From positions 1-25,292 of the IMG/VR virus record IMGVR_UViG_3300033153_002171: 25,292 bases of DNA; one strand, 5' to 3'. Each line of letters starts with the position of its first letter. Within the stretch, counting starts at the first letter, position 1. Below, piece after piece: positions 5,818 through 17,400 of the stretch. The position numbers and the translations under genes were made by a program. The DNA comes from a virus. A model generated the notes under the pieces. The model ran no database searches, had not been told where the DNA came from, and was given only the letters and a program-made list of their open reading frames with translations.

Positions 5818-7065
5818 TTAATTTATACATTTAGTTAGTATTATATGTACATCTTTACCATTTATGGCGCTCCATGTAGAACTACCCAAGTATACATCAA
5901 AAGTATTAGTAGAGAAATTAGAACATCTAGCAAAGGCAGAAGTAGCATAAGTTCCATCAATTTCTGCAATGGCAGTATAATTAGCAGTACCCATATTATG
6001 AGTTATACGATAACGCCCACTACTTATATATGATGCTGACCATCCGGGAGGTGCTGTAGTACGCCAAGTAATGCCAACACTATTCAAATATACTCTTGCA
6101 CCAGCCGTATGAAATATTCTTTCTCCATTAATATTTAAATCACCTGTAAGATCTAATCCTCCATAACTGTTAGTTATAGCACACAAGGCACCCCCATAAT
6201 ATAATCCAACTGAGCCTGCTGCATAACTTATAATTCTATTACTAGTACCATGAGTTATATATAAGTTGCCTGTATTATTTCTAATACGTGTATTGGTAGC
6301 ATCATGATAAATATAAGCATCACTTGAAGCACCAAAATAAATAGCCTCACTATCACCCAATATTACACCATCAGCAGTAAAAATACCGTTAACAATCGTA
6401 TCACCAGTCATAGTAATACCACCAGCTGAAGTTAAAGTAAATGTACCAGTATTATTATAGATATAGCCATTCGCACCACTATGGTACATCTGCATATCAC
6501 TACTAGCACCTAAATTAATAATTTTATTATTATTAAATGTTAAATCTGCATTTATTGTGCTATCTACACTTTTACGCACAAATTCAGTACTATCTAAGCT
6601 ATCTAATAATGCTGAATTACTAGCAGTATCTGCATTACCAACTACGGGGCCCGTATGAGTGCCAGCAGTATTCCCAGTAAGGTCACCAGTAAGGTCACCA
6701 GTAAATACTCCACTAGATAATGTGATACCTTTTGAAGATGTAATCACGGTATCAGTGATACCAAGCACCGTAGTTAAAGTTACGCCCCCTCTTATGTATA
6801 AATTCCCAGTACCTGTATGATCTATATAGCTATTACCCCCATCATGATATAACTCAGTATCTGATCCAGTACCTATTTGTAATGGTACATTATCATTTAA
6901 TGAAAATCCAGTACTAGGTATACTATTAATATATGATTCATTTGCATCCGATAATACTATCAATGCATTAATATCCGTTTCTAGGGCTGTTATTAAGTCT
7001 TGGAATCTTTGCACATACGTGCTTGATCCAGCTTCTGGTCTATAATCAAAATAATTTACAGCCAT
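5818..7065 (-). CDS. Tail fibre protein with YHDG-type repeats
   Basis: The 415-residue product has a small N-terminal helical region (about residues 14-45). Three copies follow of a roughly 28-residue beta repeat built as G.SSD..YH(D/S)....I.N.TG.LYI, at about residues 61-91, 184-211 and 243-270. Between copies one and two lies a TGDLTGDLTGNTAG spacer ending LLDSLDSTEFVRK. The C-terminal 100 residues form a different beta-rich domain (GRYRITHNMG..., ending ILTKCIN), possibly the tip. Such repeats and spacers are common in trimeric fibres of marine phages. The ATG overlaps the stop of the preceding gene as TAATG, with GGAGG upstream. It is likely a side or distal fibre contacting the host. 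Confidence 0.82.
   Translation of the reverse strand: MAVNYFDYRPEAGSSTYVQRFQDLITALETDINALIVLSDANESYINSIPSTGFSLNDNVPLQIGTGSDTELYHDGGNSYIDHTGTGNLYIRGGVTLTTVLGITDTVITSSKGITLSSGVFTGDLTGDLTGNTAGTHTGPVVGNADTASNSALLDSLDSTEFVRKSVDSTINADLTFNNNKIINLGASSDMQMYHSGANGYIYNNTGTFTLTSAGGITMTGDTIVNGIFTADGVILGDSEAIYFGASSDAYIYHDATNTRIRNNTGNLYITHGTSNRIISYAAGSVGLYYGGALCAITNSYGGLDLTGDLNINGERIFHTAGARVYLNSVGITWRTTAPPGWSASYISSGRYRITHNMGTANYTAIAEIDGTYATSAFARCSNFSTNTFDVYLGSSTWSAINGKDVHIILTKCIN
6256..6885 (-). repeat. Three diverged fibre repeats (YHDG type)
   Basis: The protein repeats are encoded at about 6793-6885, 6433-6516 and 6256-6339. They share the core YH(D/S) followed by an I.N/H.TG.(L/F) strand. A separate 12-base direct repeat (CCAGTAAGGTCA at 6674-6685 and 6686-6697) encodes the doubled TGDL in the spacer between the first two copies. 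Confidence 0.75.
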
Positions 7066-7916
7066 TATACTTCCTCCATTACATATTTAGATTTATAGTA
7101 CATTGGGGCATGCTCTAGCATAGAGGGTACTTTAGTTAATTTAACTATACCACTATAATGAGTTCTCTTAGCTAGGTCATCATCAAATGGAAATAAACTT
7201 ATGAATAAATCTTTCCGTAATCCTACATAGCGTAGCCCGCGTTGTAACAAAATCCTGTCACTCTCATTAATTGTATTTAAAGAAAATGAGATTTGTTTAG
7301 ATGGAAATCCATAGCTAGATCGTAGCGTATTTCCACCGTTTCTATATTGTTTTGTGCTTTCCTGCCAAGATATTTCATGTCCATATGATAAGGTATAAGA
7401 AGGTTCTAAGTAATCACCTACTATTAACCTACCTATTTCTACATCCTGTGTAGGTAAAAATATTTCTATCTTCATACTCTGTATCACTACTGAAGAGTCT
7501 AACCAGTGTATATAGTTAGGTTTTAAGGCAAAGTCATCAGCAACAGAATCTTCAGCCCAAGCTACTTCTGCCCAAACAAATTCCGCCCAGTTTACGATAG
7601 CGCTACCAACTTCATCAGATTCTACAGATAAAGTACCTGAGTCATATACAATATTAAGTATATCCCAATCATTTGAACTATACATAGTTATTTGAAATTC
7701 TAGCCCTAAAGGAAAGTTGTGTCTTCCAAGTATTACTGCAGATATTGACTCTGTTTCATCTAATTTCATAAGTATAGAGTGAGAACTACCAATAGCATCT
7801 GTAGTAAATACACTAGATCTAGCATAATTTTTTAAGTTCTGAAGAGTACTTGTGCCAGGTACTGGAGATTCGGTTAACGTACTGTTATCTGCGTCATTTT
7901 TAGTAATTATACGCAT
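7065..7916 (-). CDS. Tail-associated protein, paralogue of the upstream gene
   Basis: The 283-residue product is clearly related to the product of 7916-8821. Shared blocks include a (V/I)LG.HNF strand, a W-rich segment (WAEFVWAEVAWAED here), the block IGRLIVGDYLEP, a QYR...TLRS turn, RGLRYVGLR, and the C-terminal YKSKYVMEEV. No catalytic motif, signal or membrane segment is seen. It starts at an ATG overlapping the previous stop (TAATG), with GGAGG upstream. Placed between the tail hub and the fibres, it probably belongs to the distal tail, perhaps as a fibre-attachment or adaptor ring. The family name is not known to me. Confidence 0.75.
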   Translation of the reverse strand: MRIITKNDADNSTLTESPVPGTSTLQNLKNYARSSVFTTDAIGSSHSILMKLDETESISAVILGRHNFPLGLEFQITMYSSNDWDILNIVYDSGTLSVESDEVGSAIVNWAEFVWAEVAWAEDSVADDFALKPNYIHWLDSSVVIQSMKIEIFLPTQDVEIGRLIVGDYLEPSYTLSYGHEISWQESTKQYRNGGNTLRSSYGFPSKQISFSLNTINESDRILLQRGLRYVGLRKDLFISLFPFDDDLAKRTHYSGIVKLTKVPSMLEHAPMYYKSKYVMEEV

Positions 7917-8821
7917 TATACTTCCTCCATTACATATTTAGACTTATAAATATTCAAAGCATACTCTGACATTGTAGGAACTTTTGTTAATTTCATTATT
8001 CCACTATATTCTAATTCTTTATCAAAGGATTCTGAATCTGGAAATAAATTAATATAAAAGTCATTTCTTAAACCTACATATCTTAATCCTTCTGTTAAAC
8101 TCGTTCTATCCGCTGCATCTATGTTATTAATAGAAAAGCTTAGTTTTTTAACTGGTAAGTATACATCTGAGCGTAATGTATAGCCCTCTGTTCTATACTG
8201 ATTACTTTCCTCTAACCATTCTATAGAATGGTTAAAACCTAAATTATATCTAGGTTCTAGGTAGTCACCTACTATTAATCTACCTATATCTAATTGCTTA
8301 GTATCTGATAATGTACAGAATATTTTTAAAGTAAATGCTGAAAATACTGGATAGTATATATCATCTGTAATAGGTGTATCTATTATATTATCAGTAAGAG
8401 TCCAATGCACATAGTTAGCTTGTTGGTTATAGTCCGTCGCTAGTGCATTTGCGCCCCACCCTACTGGGCCCCATAGAAAACTGCCCCAGCTGGAAACACT
8501 ATTTTCTGCATATTCAGAAGTTATTTCTATATCTCCAGAATTATAAATTATAGTATCATCTGTATCATATAGTACAAATTTTATAATCATACCAACAGAA
8601 AAATTATGGTTTCCTAGTACAATTGCCGATACAGTCTTTATTCCTGGTAGAACTAACTCTATTTCCTGATTATACGTAGGTGCCCAATTAGTAATATTAG
8701 AGCGAGATATTTTAGCCCTACTTTGCGTCTGCATATTATTTATAGAGGTTGCAAAAGTAGGTGTACCTGTTAAAGTACCTTCATCTGAATAATTTTCAGC
8801 TACTATTCTTAATTTTGGCAT
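7916..8821 (-). CDS. Tail-associated protein, paralogue of the downstream gene
   Basis: The 301-residue product has the same plan as its neighbour: LGNHNFSVG, a tryptophan-rich segment WGSFLWGPVGWGAN, IGRLIVGDYLEP, SNQYRTEGYTLRS, EGLRYVGLR and the same C-terminal YKSKYVMEEV. The start is taken as the ATG at 8821, which overlaps the hub gene stop as TAATG and gives an N-terminus (MPKLRIV) matching the paralogue (MRIITK). A GTG at 8830 is in frame but lies inside the hub gene. The pair arose by tandem duplication and has since diverged, perhaps to form a mixed ring or bind two different fibres. Confidence 0.78.
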   Translation of the reverse strand: MPKLRIVAENYSDEGTLTGTPTFATSINNMQTQSRAKISRSNITNWAPTYNQEIELVLPGIKTVSAIVLGNHNFSVGMIIKFVLYDTDDTIIYNSGDIEITSEYAENSVSSWGSFLWGPVGWGANALATDYNQQANYVHWTLTDNIIDTPITDDIYYPVFSAFTLKIFCTLSDTKQLDIGRLIVGDYLEPRYNLGFNHSIEWLEESNQYRTEGYTLRSDVYLPVKKLSFSINNIDAADRTSLTEGLRYVGLRNDFYINLFPDSESFDKELEYSGIMKLTKVPTMSEYALNIYKSKYVMEEV

Positions 8822-11463
8822 TATAACCACACATCGAGAGTAACTCTCTTACTCGTGGGACTTTCTTCAATCCCTATAATAATAGCATTAACGCCTTGTT
8901 CTAGCCCAAATCTATCATGTGTTATATGTACTATATCACCTATATCATAAGTAAATGATGTAGCTATACTATTTATTCTTAATATTCGTCGTCTTTCACC
9001 ACGCAAATTAATACGTCTATCTAGTTCTATTTGAGCTCTAGTTGCATCCCATATTGTAGTTTCTACAATATCCATATCCTCACCTAATGGATATTCAAGA
9101 ATATCCAACTCTGGAGAAGGCTTAGCTAATATAGTAGAGTATTCATTTTTAAACTCATTTAGTGTATCTAAATTATAATAATCAGAGGTAGTGTCTGTTA
9201 AAGCTCCTGCTAAGGAACCTTCATCTTGTATTTTCCAGTTCTTTTTATAACCTAAAGTTATGGATTTTTTAGGTTCTTCAATTGCAGCTACTTTTAAACC
9301 TCTCTCGATAATATCATCAGGTAGTAAATATAAATTTATGCTATCTGCTAAACCCGGATCGCTTAATAAAACTAACTGTAGTTTACAACCCTCATGTTTA
9401 AAACGCATAAATCCACCAACAGAATTAATTAATTTAGTAGTAGCATTCAATACTGTATCTTCAGTTTTTGAATAAAATCCTAAATAATCTGTATTAGGAA
9501 ATGGTTTCAAAGGTATATCTAAAGTTCCATTACTAAGTATCCAAGAAGAAAAATCGTCATAATAAGTCAACTGGTTTCCAGATTGTACAGAAGAATATAA
9601 ACTAGGGTTTCTAATAGTAATTGAACCTACAGCTAGTGATGTATAACTAGGGAAATTTGACCCTATTGCTGGATAACACTTTACTTCTGCAAAATCATTT
9701 AATTGATTTACTGAAGCAGCTTCTATAGTTATTTTCCAGTAACTCCCAAGATCTTCTACTGAGGTATGAGAAGCAACTGGTGAGATATCACCAGTTACTG
9801 TATCCAAACTTATGTCATTAGTTTCAAGGGTATCACCACTAAAAGATAACCGTAGTGCTGGGAACCTAGATGTTATATTATCTTTTGCTATTTCAATACT
9901 TGCAGTATAAGTAGCAGTAACATCGAATGTATTAATTAAATTAGTAGTACGTATATGAGCCCATTGACTAGTGCTAGCATCTTCTATATATGCATCAGCA
10001 ACACCAAATGTATCATAGCATATATTTAGATTAGATATATCAGCTTTCTCTAGTAATAACCATTCAATAATATCTGCAGCGCTATACTGTATTAGACTCG
10101 GAGCAGTATCTAAACGCTTTATAGATTCACCGTTTTGTCCTATTACATCACATGTAATTTGAGTACCACCATTATGATCTAGTAATCTGAGTATGCCCAT
10201 AGATAAATCATATTCAAACTGATCTGTATCTAAAACTATGCCATTACTTCTTACTTCTGTAATTTCGGTAATACCTTCTAAGCTTTCATGTATTAAATAA
10301 ATATGATTCCAAGAGTCTATAAGTACTGGTTCTATATTAAAACATTTACCTAAACAAATTGGTATATGCGTATCTTCTGTAGCTTCGGGTAAAACTGCTT
10401 TTGCATATGAATATGCATATGGAGTAGTAGTCCCATTACCACCTAGTATATTACCAGTAAATGAGTTATACGTATCAATTTCAGTCATTTTGGATTCCCA
10501 ATACTCTTGATCAATAATATCAGGCTGTAGTACTACATTAAGTATTTCTTTTCTATCACGTAACGCTAGTTGAATATTTTCAGGACTAGTTGACGACACT
10601 GATTCTACAATACCATCTAAAATAATAACAAAGTCATCTCTAGCCCAATCAATATCTCCAATATACAGTCTAACAGTATGTCCAACTACTGTAACATCAT
10701 TTAATAACCAATCATACTCACCATCTGTATTTAATAAATCAATAGCGCCAACAGTACTACTAGAATCAATTCTAGTAATAATATTTGGTACACTTGATAT
10801 GATATCATCATACATTAAATTAGTTCTATATGGGATAGGATAAGAAATAGCTTCCGATCCTTCTGTTATTACTGCCCCCCATATATATGCATCCTTAGTA
10901 TCTGTCCAATCAAAAATGTTTAAACGTAAATCGCCAGATGCACCATTTGTTTGACCACTAACTTCAACTAAATGCCATTCCCCGTCCGATAAATCAGTAA
11001 CTGTATATGCTATATTTGTATTTCCAGTATGATTATATATTGAAATATTTACAGAATCTTCAGTCCATTTTTTCATCCAAAGAGTTGCAGTATATACTGT
11101 ATTAGTCTTAACTGCTACTATCTGGGTAATTTCCTGATTCTCAGGTAGTGTCTTATTTGCTGACTCTGCTGTTAATGTACCATCTGGCGCCGCTATTGCT
11201 TCACCTACTATTGTTACTCCAGCATGGCTCCAAGCATCATCTGTAAAGTCTTTAGGTGCTGTAAGTAAATTAACACTATCAACATAGTGAGTATAATTAC
11301 TTACATCTTCTTCATATATATCACCTGCTGGTTGTATATATGGATATGAAGCAAATCTAGCAGATTGCATTTCTGTAGCATCATGATATTGTAAATCCAT
11401 GATGACTATTCGATGATTATCTGTGCTTAACCATTCAGCTTTTACTTCATCTGTTAAAGCCAT
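8821..11463 (-). CDS. Large tail hub / tip protein with inserted jelly-roll-like domains
   Basis: The 880-residue product follows the tape measure gene, the usual place for hub and tip proteins. The core appears at about residues 1-60, 212-480 and 640-880 (for example IDLLNTDGEYDWLLND, and a C-terminal YDIGDIVHITHDRFG). Two stretches look like carbohydrate-binding-type beta jelly rolls. The first, at about 64-210, starts NLLTAPKDFTDDAWSHAG, then APDGTLTAE, YTATLWMKK and GEWHLVEVSG. The second, at about 490-620, has YTASIEIAKD and LGSYWKITIEA. Such modules are common phage accessory domains. The ATG overlaps the tape measure stop as TAATG, with GGAG upstream. The hub assignment rests on gene order; the inserted domains are recognised by pattern. 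Confidence 0.75.
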   Translation of the reverse strand: MALTDEVKAEWLSTDNHRIVIMDLQYHDATEMQSARFASYPYIQPAGDIYEEDVSNYTHYVDSVNLLTAPKDFTDDAWSHAGVTIVGEAIAAPDGTLTAESANKTLPENQEITQIVAVKTNTVYTATLWMKKWTEDSVNISIYNHTGNTNIAYTVTDLSDGEWHLVEVSGQTNGASGDLRLNIFDWTDTKDAYIWGAVITEGSEAISYPIPYRTNLMYDDIISSVPNIITRIDSSSTVGAIDLLNTDGEYDWLLNDVTVVGHTVRLYIGDIDWARDDFVIILDGIVESVSSTSPENIQLALRDRKEILNVVLQPDIIDQEYWESKMTEIDTYNSFTGNILGGNGTTTPYAYSYAKAVLPEATEDTHIPICLGKCFNIEPVLIDSWNHIYLIHESLEGITEITEVRSNGIVLDTDQFEYDLSMGILRLLDHNGGTQITCDVIGQNGESIKRLDTAPSLIQYSAADIIEWLLLEKADISNLNICYDTFGVADAYIEDASTSQWAHIRTTNLINTFDVTATYTASIEIAKDNITSRFPALRLSFSGDTLETNDISLDTVTGDISPVASHTSVEDLGSYWKITIEAASVNQLNDFAEVKCYPAIGSNFPSYTSLAVGSITIRNPSLYSSVQSGNQLTYYDDFSSWILSNGTLDIPLKPFPNTDYLGFYSKTEDTVLNATTKLINSVGGFMRFKHEGCKLQLVLLSDPGLADSINLYLLPDDIIERGLKVAAIEEPKKSITLGYKKNWKIQDEGSLAGALTDTTSDYYNLDTLNEFKNEYSTILAKPSPELDILEYPLGEDMDIVETTIWDATRAQIELDRRINLRGERRRILRINSIATSFTYDIGDIVHITHDRFGLEQGVNAIIIGIEESPTSKRVTLDVWL

Positions 11464-14400
11464 TATACTACTCCTCTAGTACTAACTGTTCTATTTCCTG
11501 CCATTGATTGAGATATGTCCATAGAAGCCTTAACATTCTGAGAAGCTATATTAGCTATATCTTCTTGACTATCCGCTAATACGAGCGTAAGCTCGTGAAT
11601 TGCGGCAACTACGTCTGCGTTATCTTTAACCTCACCTAATGTAAGAGATCCATTTCTTATACCTTGAGCAAAGCTTTCAGGTACTACTGTCTCACCTTGA
11701 TGAATAGTAGCATTCATATCATAAGGTACTCTAGGAGTACCTATAGCTAATCCAGTGGTTGAAAACTCACCAGTATTACCTTCTATATCATATAAAGCAG
11801 ATGATGTTGCTACACTTTCATAGCTAGGAACAGAAGCTACAGCTATTGCATCTAATATTCTTATTATGTCAGTCCAAGAGCCATCATCAATAGAAGTTAG
11901 CTTATCAATAATACCATCTTTAACATCTAGCATTCCTTCTGTTATTATAGTAGCTATATCATTTTCTAGTGTAGTTTCATTTTGATACTGTAACTCAAGT
12001 AATATACTATCAAGTACGCCTAACTGACTTATAGTAGTAGCGTTTAAATCTTCTATTGCTAATACAGTTTCATCTTTTTTAACTAATAAGTCTGCATCTA
12101 TACCACTTAGTACACTAGTAACTAGATCGAATACTTTAACATATTCTGGCCCTATTGAATAGAACCCAGAAGCCGCTTCTAATAACGAATCAGCACTACT
12201 TAATATATCTGCTGCAGCATCTGCTGCTACTTCTTCATCAGAAGAAAATATATCTGCTGCATTAGATAAGAATTGAGACTCAGCTTCATCTAACCTTTCT
12301 TGGTTAGTTAAAGGCGACGCATCGCTTAGTAATATATCTTCTAAGTATCCTTGTATTTCAGTAGATAAATCTTTATATGCATCTCTTTGAGTTTCAAGTA
12401 ATTCTAACTCTATAGCATACCTATCTATTATAGCATCGTTTAGTTCACCTACTAAAGATATTTCCTCTGATACGCTACCGGGTCCTTCTGTTGATAAACT
12501 ATCAATTACATCTTGGAAGTTAGTAATAAACTCTTCAAACCCACTTGTATCACCTATTAGGCTATCTAAGTTAAGAGAATTAGTACCCTTCTTTAATCTA
12601 TCTACTAATTTATTAATTTTAATAGTAGCAAATGCTAAGCTATCAAATGTTTCTGATGCTTCACTGATTGTTAATATTGAATCAACAATATTAGATATTG
12701 CATCTTCTATTTCATCATTGATTTGTTCAAAAGCGTCTTTAACAATAGCTAATCTTTCTAGCCCATATGCTTGCTCAACTAATGCTAAATCTGAACCTGT
12801 TTCTTCAGCTTCTTTTATAGCATCTGCAAAATCAAAAGCTAACGCTAATAACGCAGCTTCTTTTTCAAGTTGTCCAAATAATACTATTTGTTGTACATAT
12901 TGTTTATTAAGATCTTCTATTTCTTCAGCTAATCCTTGTAGTAGTTCATCTAACATAGTTATAGATGCACCCAACTTAACAGTTGTAGCAAATATATCTG
13001 CGCCGTCTGTACCTATCTCATTACCTGCTAATATGTCTGCATTAAATAGTGAACTATCTATAGCATCATCATAAAAGCTTCTTAAGGCTTCTCCAAAATC
13101 ACCACCATTTTCAGCTAATAAGGTTTCTAAATCGTTGGCTGTAAAGTCATCTACGGAATTAACTAATTCTGTGAATCCATTTTCAATATTAGAAGTAGCA
13201 TTACCTACTGAAATATTAAATAATTCAGTTTCTGAGAATATAGCTCTTGAAAACATTTCAAATATTTCTTGGAATTCATCCATATCTTTAAAGTTTTTCA
13301 GTAGCGCATCTTCCCAAGCTGCAACTACTTCAAGCTTAAATGCTTCAGCCGCTTGTGCAGAAGCTGTATCAATTTTACTTACATATGTACTACTATTAAG
13401 TATATCGAAAGCTGCATCTGTTATTTGTTCTTGAATACTAGCAATTTCTTCTCCTAATGATTCTATAAGAGCAGGATTATCATATACTCGTAAAAATGCT
13501 GTACTAGTATCAGGCTCATTAGGGTCTTGTATAGTTTTATAAGCTGATAACTGCGTTGCTAGATTGCTCTGAGCGACTGATAATTCGCTATTTAATGTAT
13601 CTACCGTTGATTGATAAAGGTTATCAAATACTGAGCCAGCTACCCCACCACTATTGAAGGTTAATGAACCTATTATATCTTCTAATGTTAATCCAACTGT
13701 ACTTAAAGAATTTGACAGTTTAATAGTATCGGCAGAAATTCTAACCATAGTTTCGCCTAATTCTTCTCCGGCTTTTTGATAGTCAGATAAAAATGGTAAT
13801 ACTTCACCTAAAATATCTGAACTTAAAGCTGAGAAATATAGGCCAATTGCTTCGCCTGCCTCTTCAGCACTTAACTCAAATAAGGAAATAAAGTCATCAC
13901 CAAATACATCAAATTGTAGATTAGAAAATATTTTAGACATATCAATGCCACCAACTGCTGAACCGAAAGTATTAATAAGTCCGTTAACTACAGTTAATGT
14001 TTGATCTAATGCTTTATTCATAGCTTCTACTAAATCATCATCAAGAGTACCTGCTACATCTTCATTTATAGATGAAGAGCTAGATGATGAAAATCCGAAC
14101 ATTCCAGAAGACTCTGTTTGTGTTAATACTACAGAACTTTGTCTTAATGTATCAAATAAAGCTTCTAAGCCTTCTGAAGTGGATGTTAATGACGCTGATA
14201 ATTTAATACCAGTATCTATAACACTATTAGTAACTTTAGTTGAACCAAATATCCCGCCTAATACTTTTCCTACTACTCCGCCTAACATTTCATCTAAACC
14301 TAGTGTGAGTGCGTTTGTTATTCCGGTAATTGTATTAATTAATGCTTCATTATTTTGAAAAGTATCAGTACCTAAATTTTCATAATCAGTTACTTTTTCT

Positions 14401-17400
14401 CCTGATATTGATGCAAATACTAATGCACCTATTCTTTCGAATGTTTCACCTAAGTTTTTCATGGTAATTTGTAAGTCACGTGTAGCACTAAATAACTGTG
14501 TATCTATAGCTACTAGATCATCTAGAGAATCAACCATATAGTTACTTTGTAAGTCTCTGTCACGTAAAGCATCAGAACCCATTCTGTCACTATATGCTTC
14601 TTCAGATCCAGCACCGGAAGAACTACTCCCCCCAAACGCTATACCAGCTGCACCAAGTACACCAGTTAATAATGATAGCATAGCTGCTGCTCTGGCAATA
14701 CCTGAATAAGGGTCACCATTACCTGCGTCAGCTACAGCTTTTGCTGCGGACGCTATTGCAGCTGCCTGTTGAATAAGCATAAAGGTTTTAGCAGCATCAG
14801 AACCTTCTTCGAAAGATCCTGCTAGTGCACCCGCCGCATTACCAAGTGCGGACATTGCTGCCGCACTTTTTTCTGTATCTATAGCTTGTTGAGCTACTGG
14901 ATTTTCTTCCCACGTAGAATCTAGAGCTATTTGTGCTTCATCTAACTCTGCCATTTTTGCAGAATATTGAGCAGCAGCTTGCCCAGCTTGAGCAAAACCT
15001 TTTGAAAGTTTACCTAAAGGTCCATCTATACTATCTCCAATTTCTTGTAATAGTAGTAAACCATTAAATAATGAATTCTCTTTACCTTCAAAATTAATCT
15101 TTTGTACAGCTGCTGCAAACTGATTCATAGCTTCAGCAGCACTCTCCATAGATTTAGCTAATTCTGCTTTACGCGCTTCTTTATTAAGCTTCTTCTGTAA
15201 GTTTATTATAAGTTTAATATCTTTAGGATCTAAACCACCAAGAGATTCTTCTTTTCTTTTTAATTTTATTGCTTCTATCTGCGCTCTATTACCCTTAAGA
15301 TTAGCAGCATTTATAACACTTTGTAACTTTAATTCTCTAGTTAATGAATTAATTTTATTTTCCGCAGTTTGTTGCATTAAGATATTATTCTCGATAATAC
15401 CCGCACCTATTAATGCGTTAATATTCGCATATCTATCTCTTAAATCATCTAGAGTTTTATTTATTGCAGTAGCATCTGTTGGAGAAGCAGTTTCTAGTTT
15501 TGCTTCATTTTGTGTTATTTGTCCTGAGACACTAGCTAAATCATTATTTAACCTATTCTGCGTAATTTGATATTCAGTATCTAATCTTTCTTGTAATAAG
15601 CCATTTAAATCTCTATTTAATTGTATCTGCTCACTTATTGAAGACGTGTTTAAATCCTTTGCCTCAATAGCTTGAGCCAAAGCTTGTGTAGACATAATTC
15701 CTGCCTGTGCATAAAACTTATTTAATCCTTCTTGTGCTATACGGGATGCTATAATACCCTCAGCCCACTGTTCTGTTTTACCTGTTATAGTTGCTAAAGT
15801 TTTAGCACTAGTTCTAATTGTATTATCTAAGGATTCATATTTATCCTCTAATCCTACTATTCCTTTATCTTGTAACTTAGTTACTTTAGCTATTTCTTTT
15901 TCAGTGGATAGATATAGCTTCTTAACTAATTCTGCACTTTTACCACGAGTCTTATCTAGTGATAACTGTAATTTCTTTTGTTCACTAGCATTAGTAGCTA
16001 ATCGTCCCTCTACTACTCCTAACTTAGAAGCTAAGTCCAGAGCTCTTTCAGACTTTTTATCTGATATACCAGCTAATTCTTCTAAATGATCCTTTCTTTC
16101 CCCGTTTAATTTATTATCTGCGGCTTTTATTATACTTATACCTTTTAAGGCTGAGTTAGTTTGTATAGTAATAGTTTTTACTTTAAGATCGGTTTCTTTC
16201 TTAAGAATATTAATAACATCAACATTAGTATTTTGTGCATTTAACTTGTCTAAACTTAATAGAGATAAGTCCTCTTTTAATTGGCGAGCAGCATTAGACA
16301 TTTCCTCAAAACGCTCTTGCGCGTCACTAAGGGGTTTTTCTAATTTTTTACCTAGAGAATCCTTTGAAATTTGTAAATTTAACTTAAGTTGATCACCTAT
16401 TGCTTGTAATTTTTGTATAGTGCCTTGTTCTTCTAAAGTGAACTTTCCGTCTTCTTTCATTACTGCTATTACAGCACTGATAGCTTTTAATTGTCCCTCT
16501 ACAAATCGTCCTTCCTCATCTACGTTCTTTAATTCTTTAGATAAATCCTGTAATCCTAAAGTACCTATAGTAAGGGAGCTCATACCTCTTAGTGTATCTG
16601 CAACAGTTTCGAACTCCTTTCCATCTAACCGATTAGCTAATGAAGATAAAGATACTAATGTTTGATCTACACCACCTAATGAAGGTAAAGATCCAAATAA
16701 CTTATTAGTTGCTTTATTTAGAGCTTCAACATTCTCAATTGTAGCTTGGTTAGCTTCTTTTGCTCCACGAGCAAAGCGATGAAGTTTTTCAAGTACACCC
16801 TCGAGTTTCTTTCCGAAACCTTCAGCAGTACCACCACCTTCAATCCAGGACTCAGACATTTCTTTAATATCTTTAGATACTGAAGTTGAAAAGCCAAGTC
16901 TTTCTATTTGCTTAACTATCTTATCTATATTTTCTCTGTATGAATCTAGTTGTCCAGCATTGAATATGTCTAAAAATCCGTCCCACCAACCAAATCCACC
17001 ATCTATATCTATAGCAGAATTAACTTTCTTTAATTGTTCGTGTAGCCCGCCTAATACATTACTTTGTAATGTAAGTTGATCATTAATATTTTCTAATGTT
17101 CTTGGGAGTCTTTCTAAGTTTTTTGCATAATTTTCAGCTGCTGCCGCAGATTTATTAACAGCTACAGTTTGTTCTTCTAATTTTTCTGATAACTTAGCTA
17201 TATCTTCAAACCCAAATATTTTTTTAAGCTTTACATATGTTGAAGATAGTATTTGCCATGCAATAGTTACACCAGCAATAACTGGAACTAAGCTAAATAG
17301 ACCAGCTCCAAAGCTACCAACTACAGAACCTATTTTACTGAACACCTTTACAAATTTGTTTTGTCCTTCTCCAGCTTCCCAAAAGTGCAATAATGCAGTT

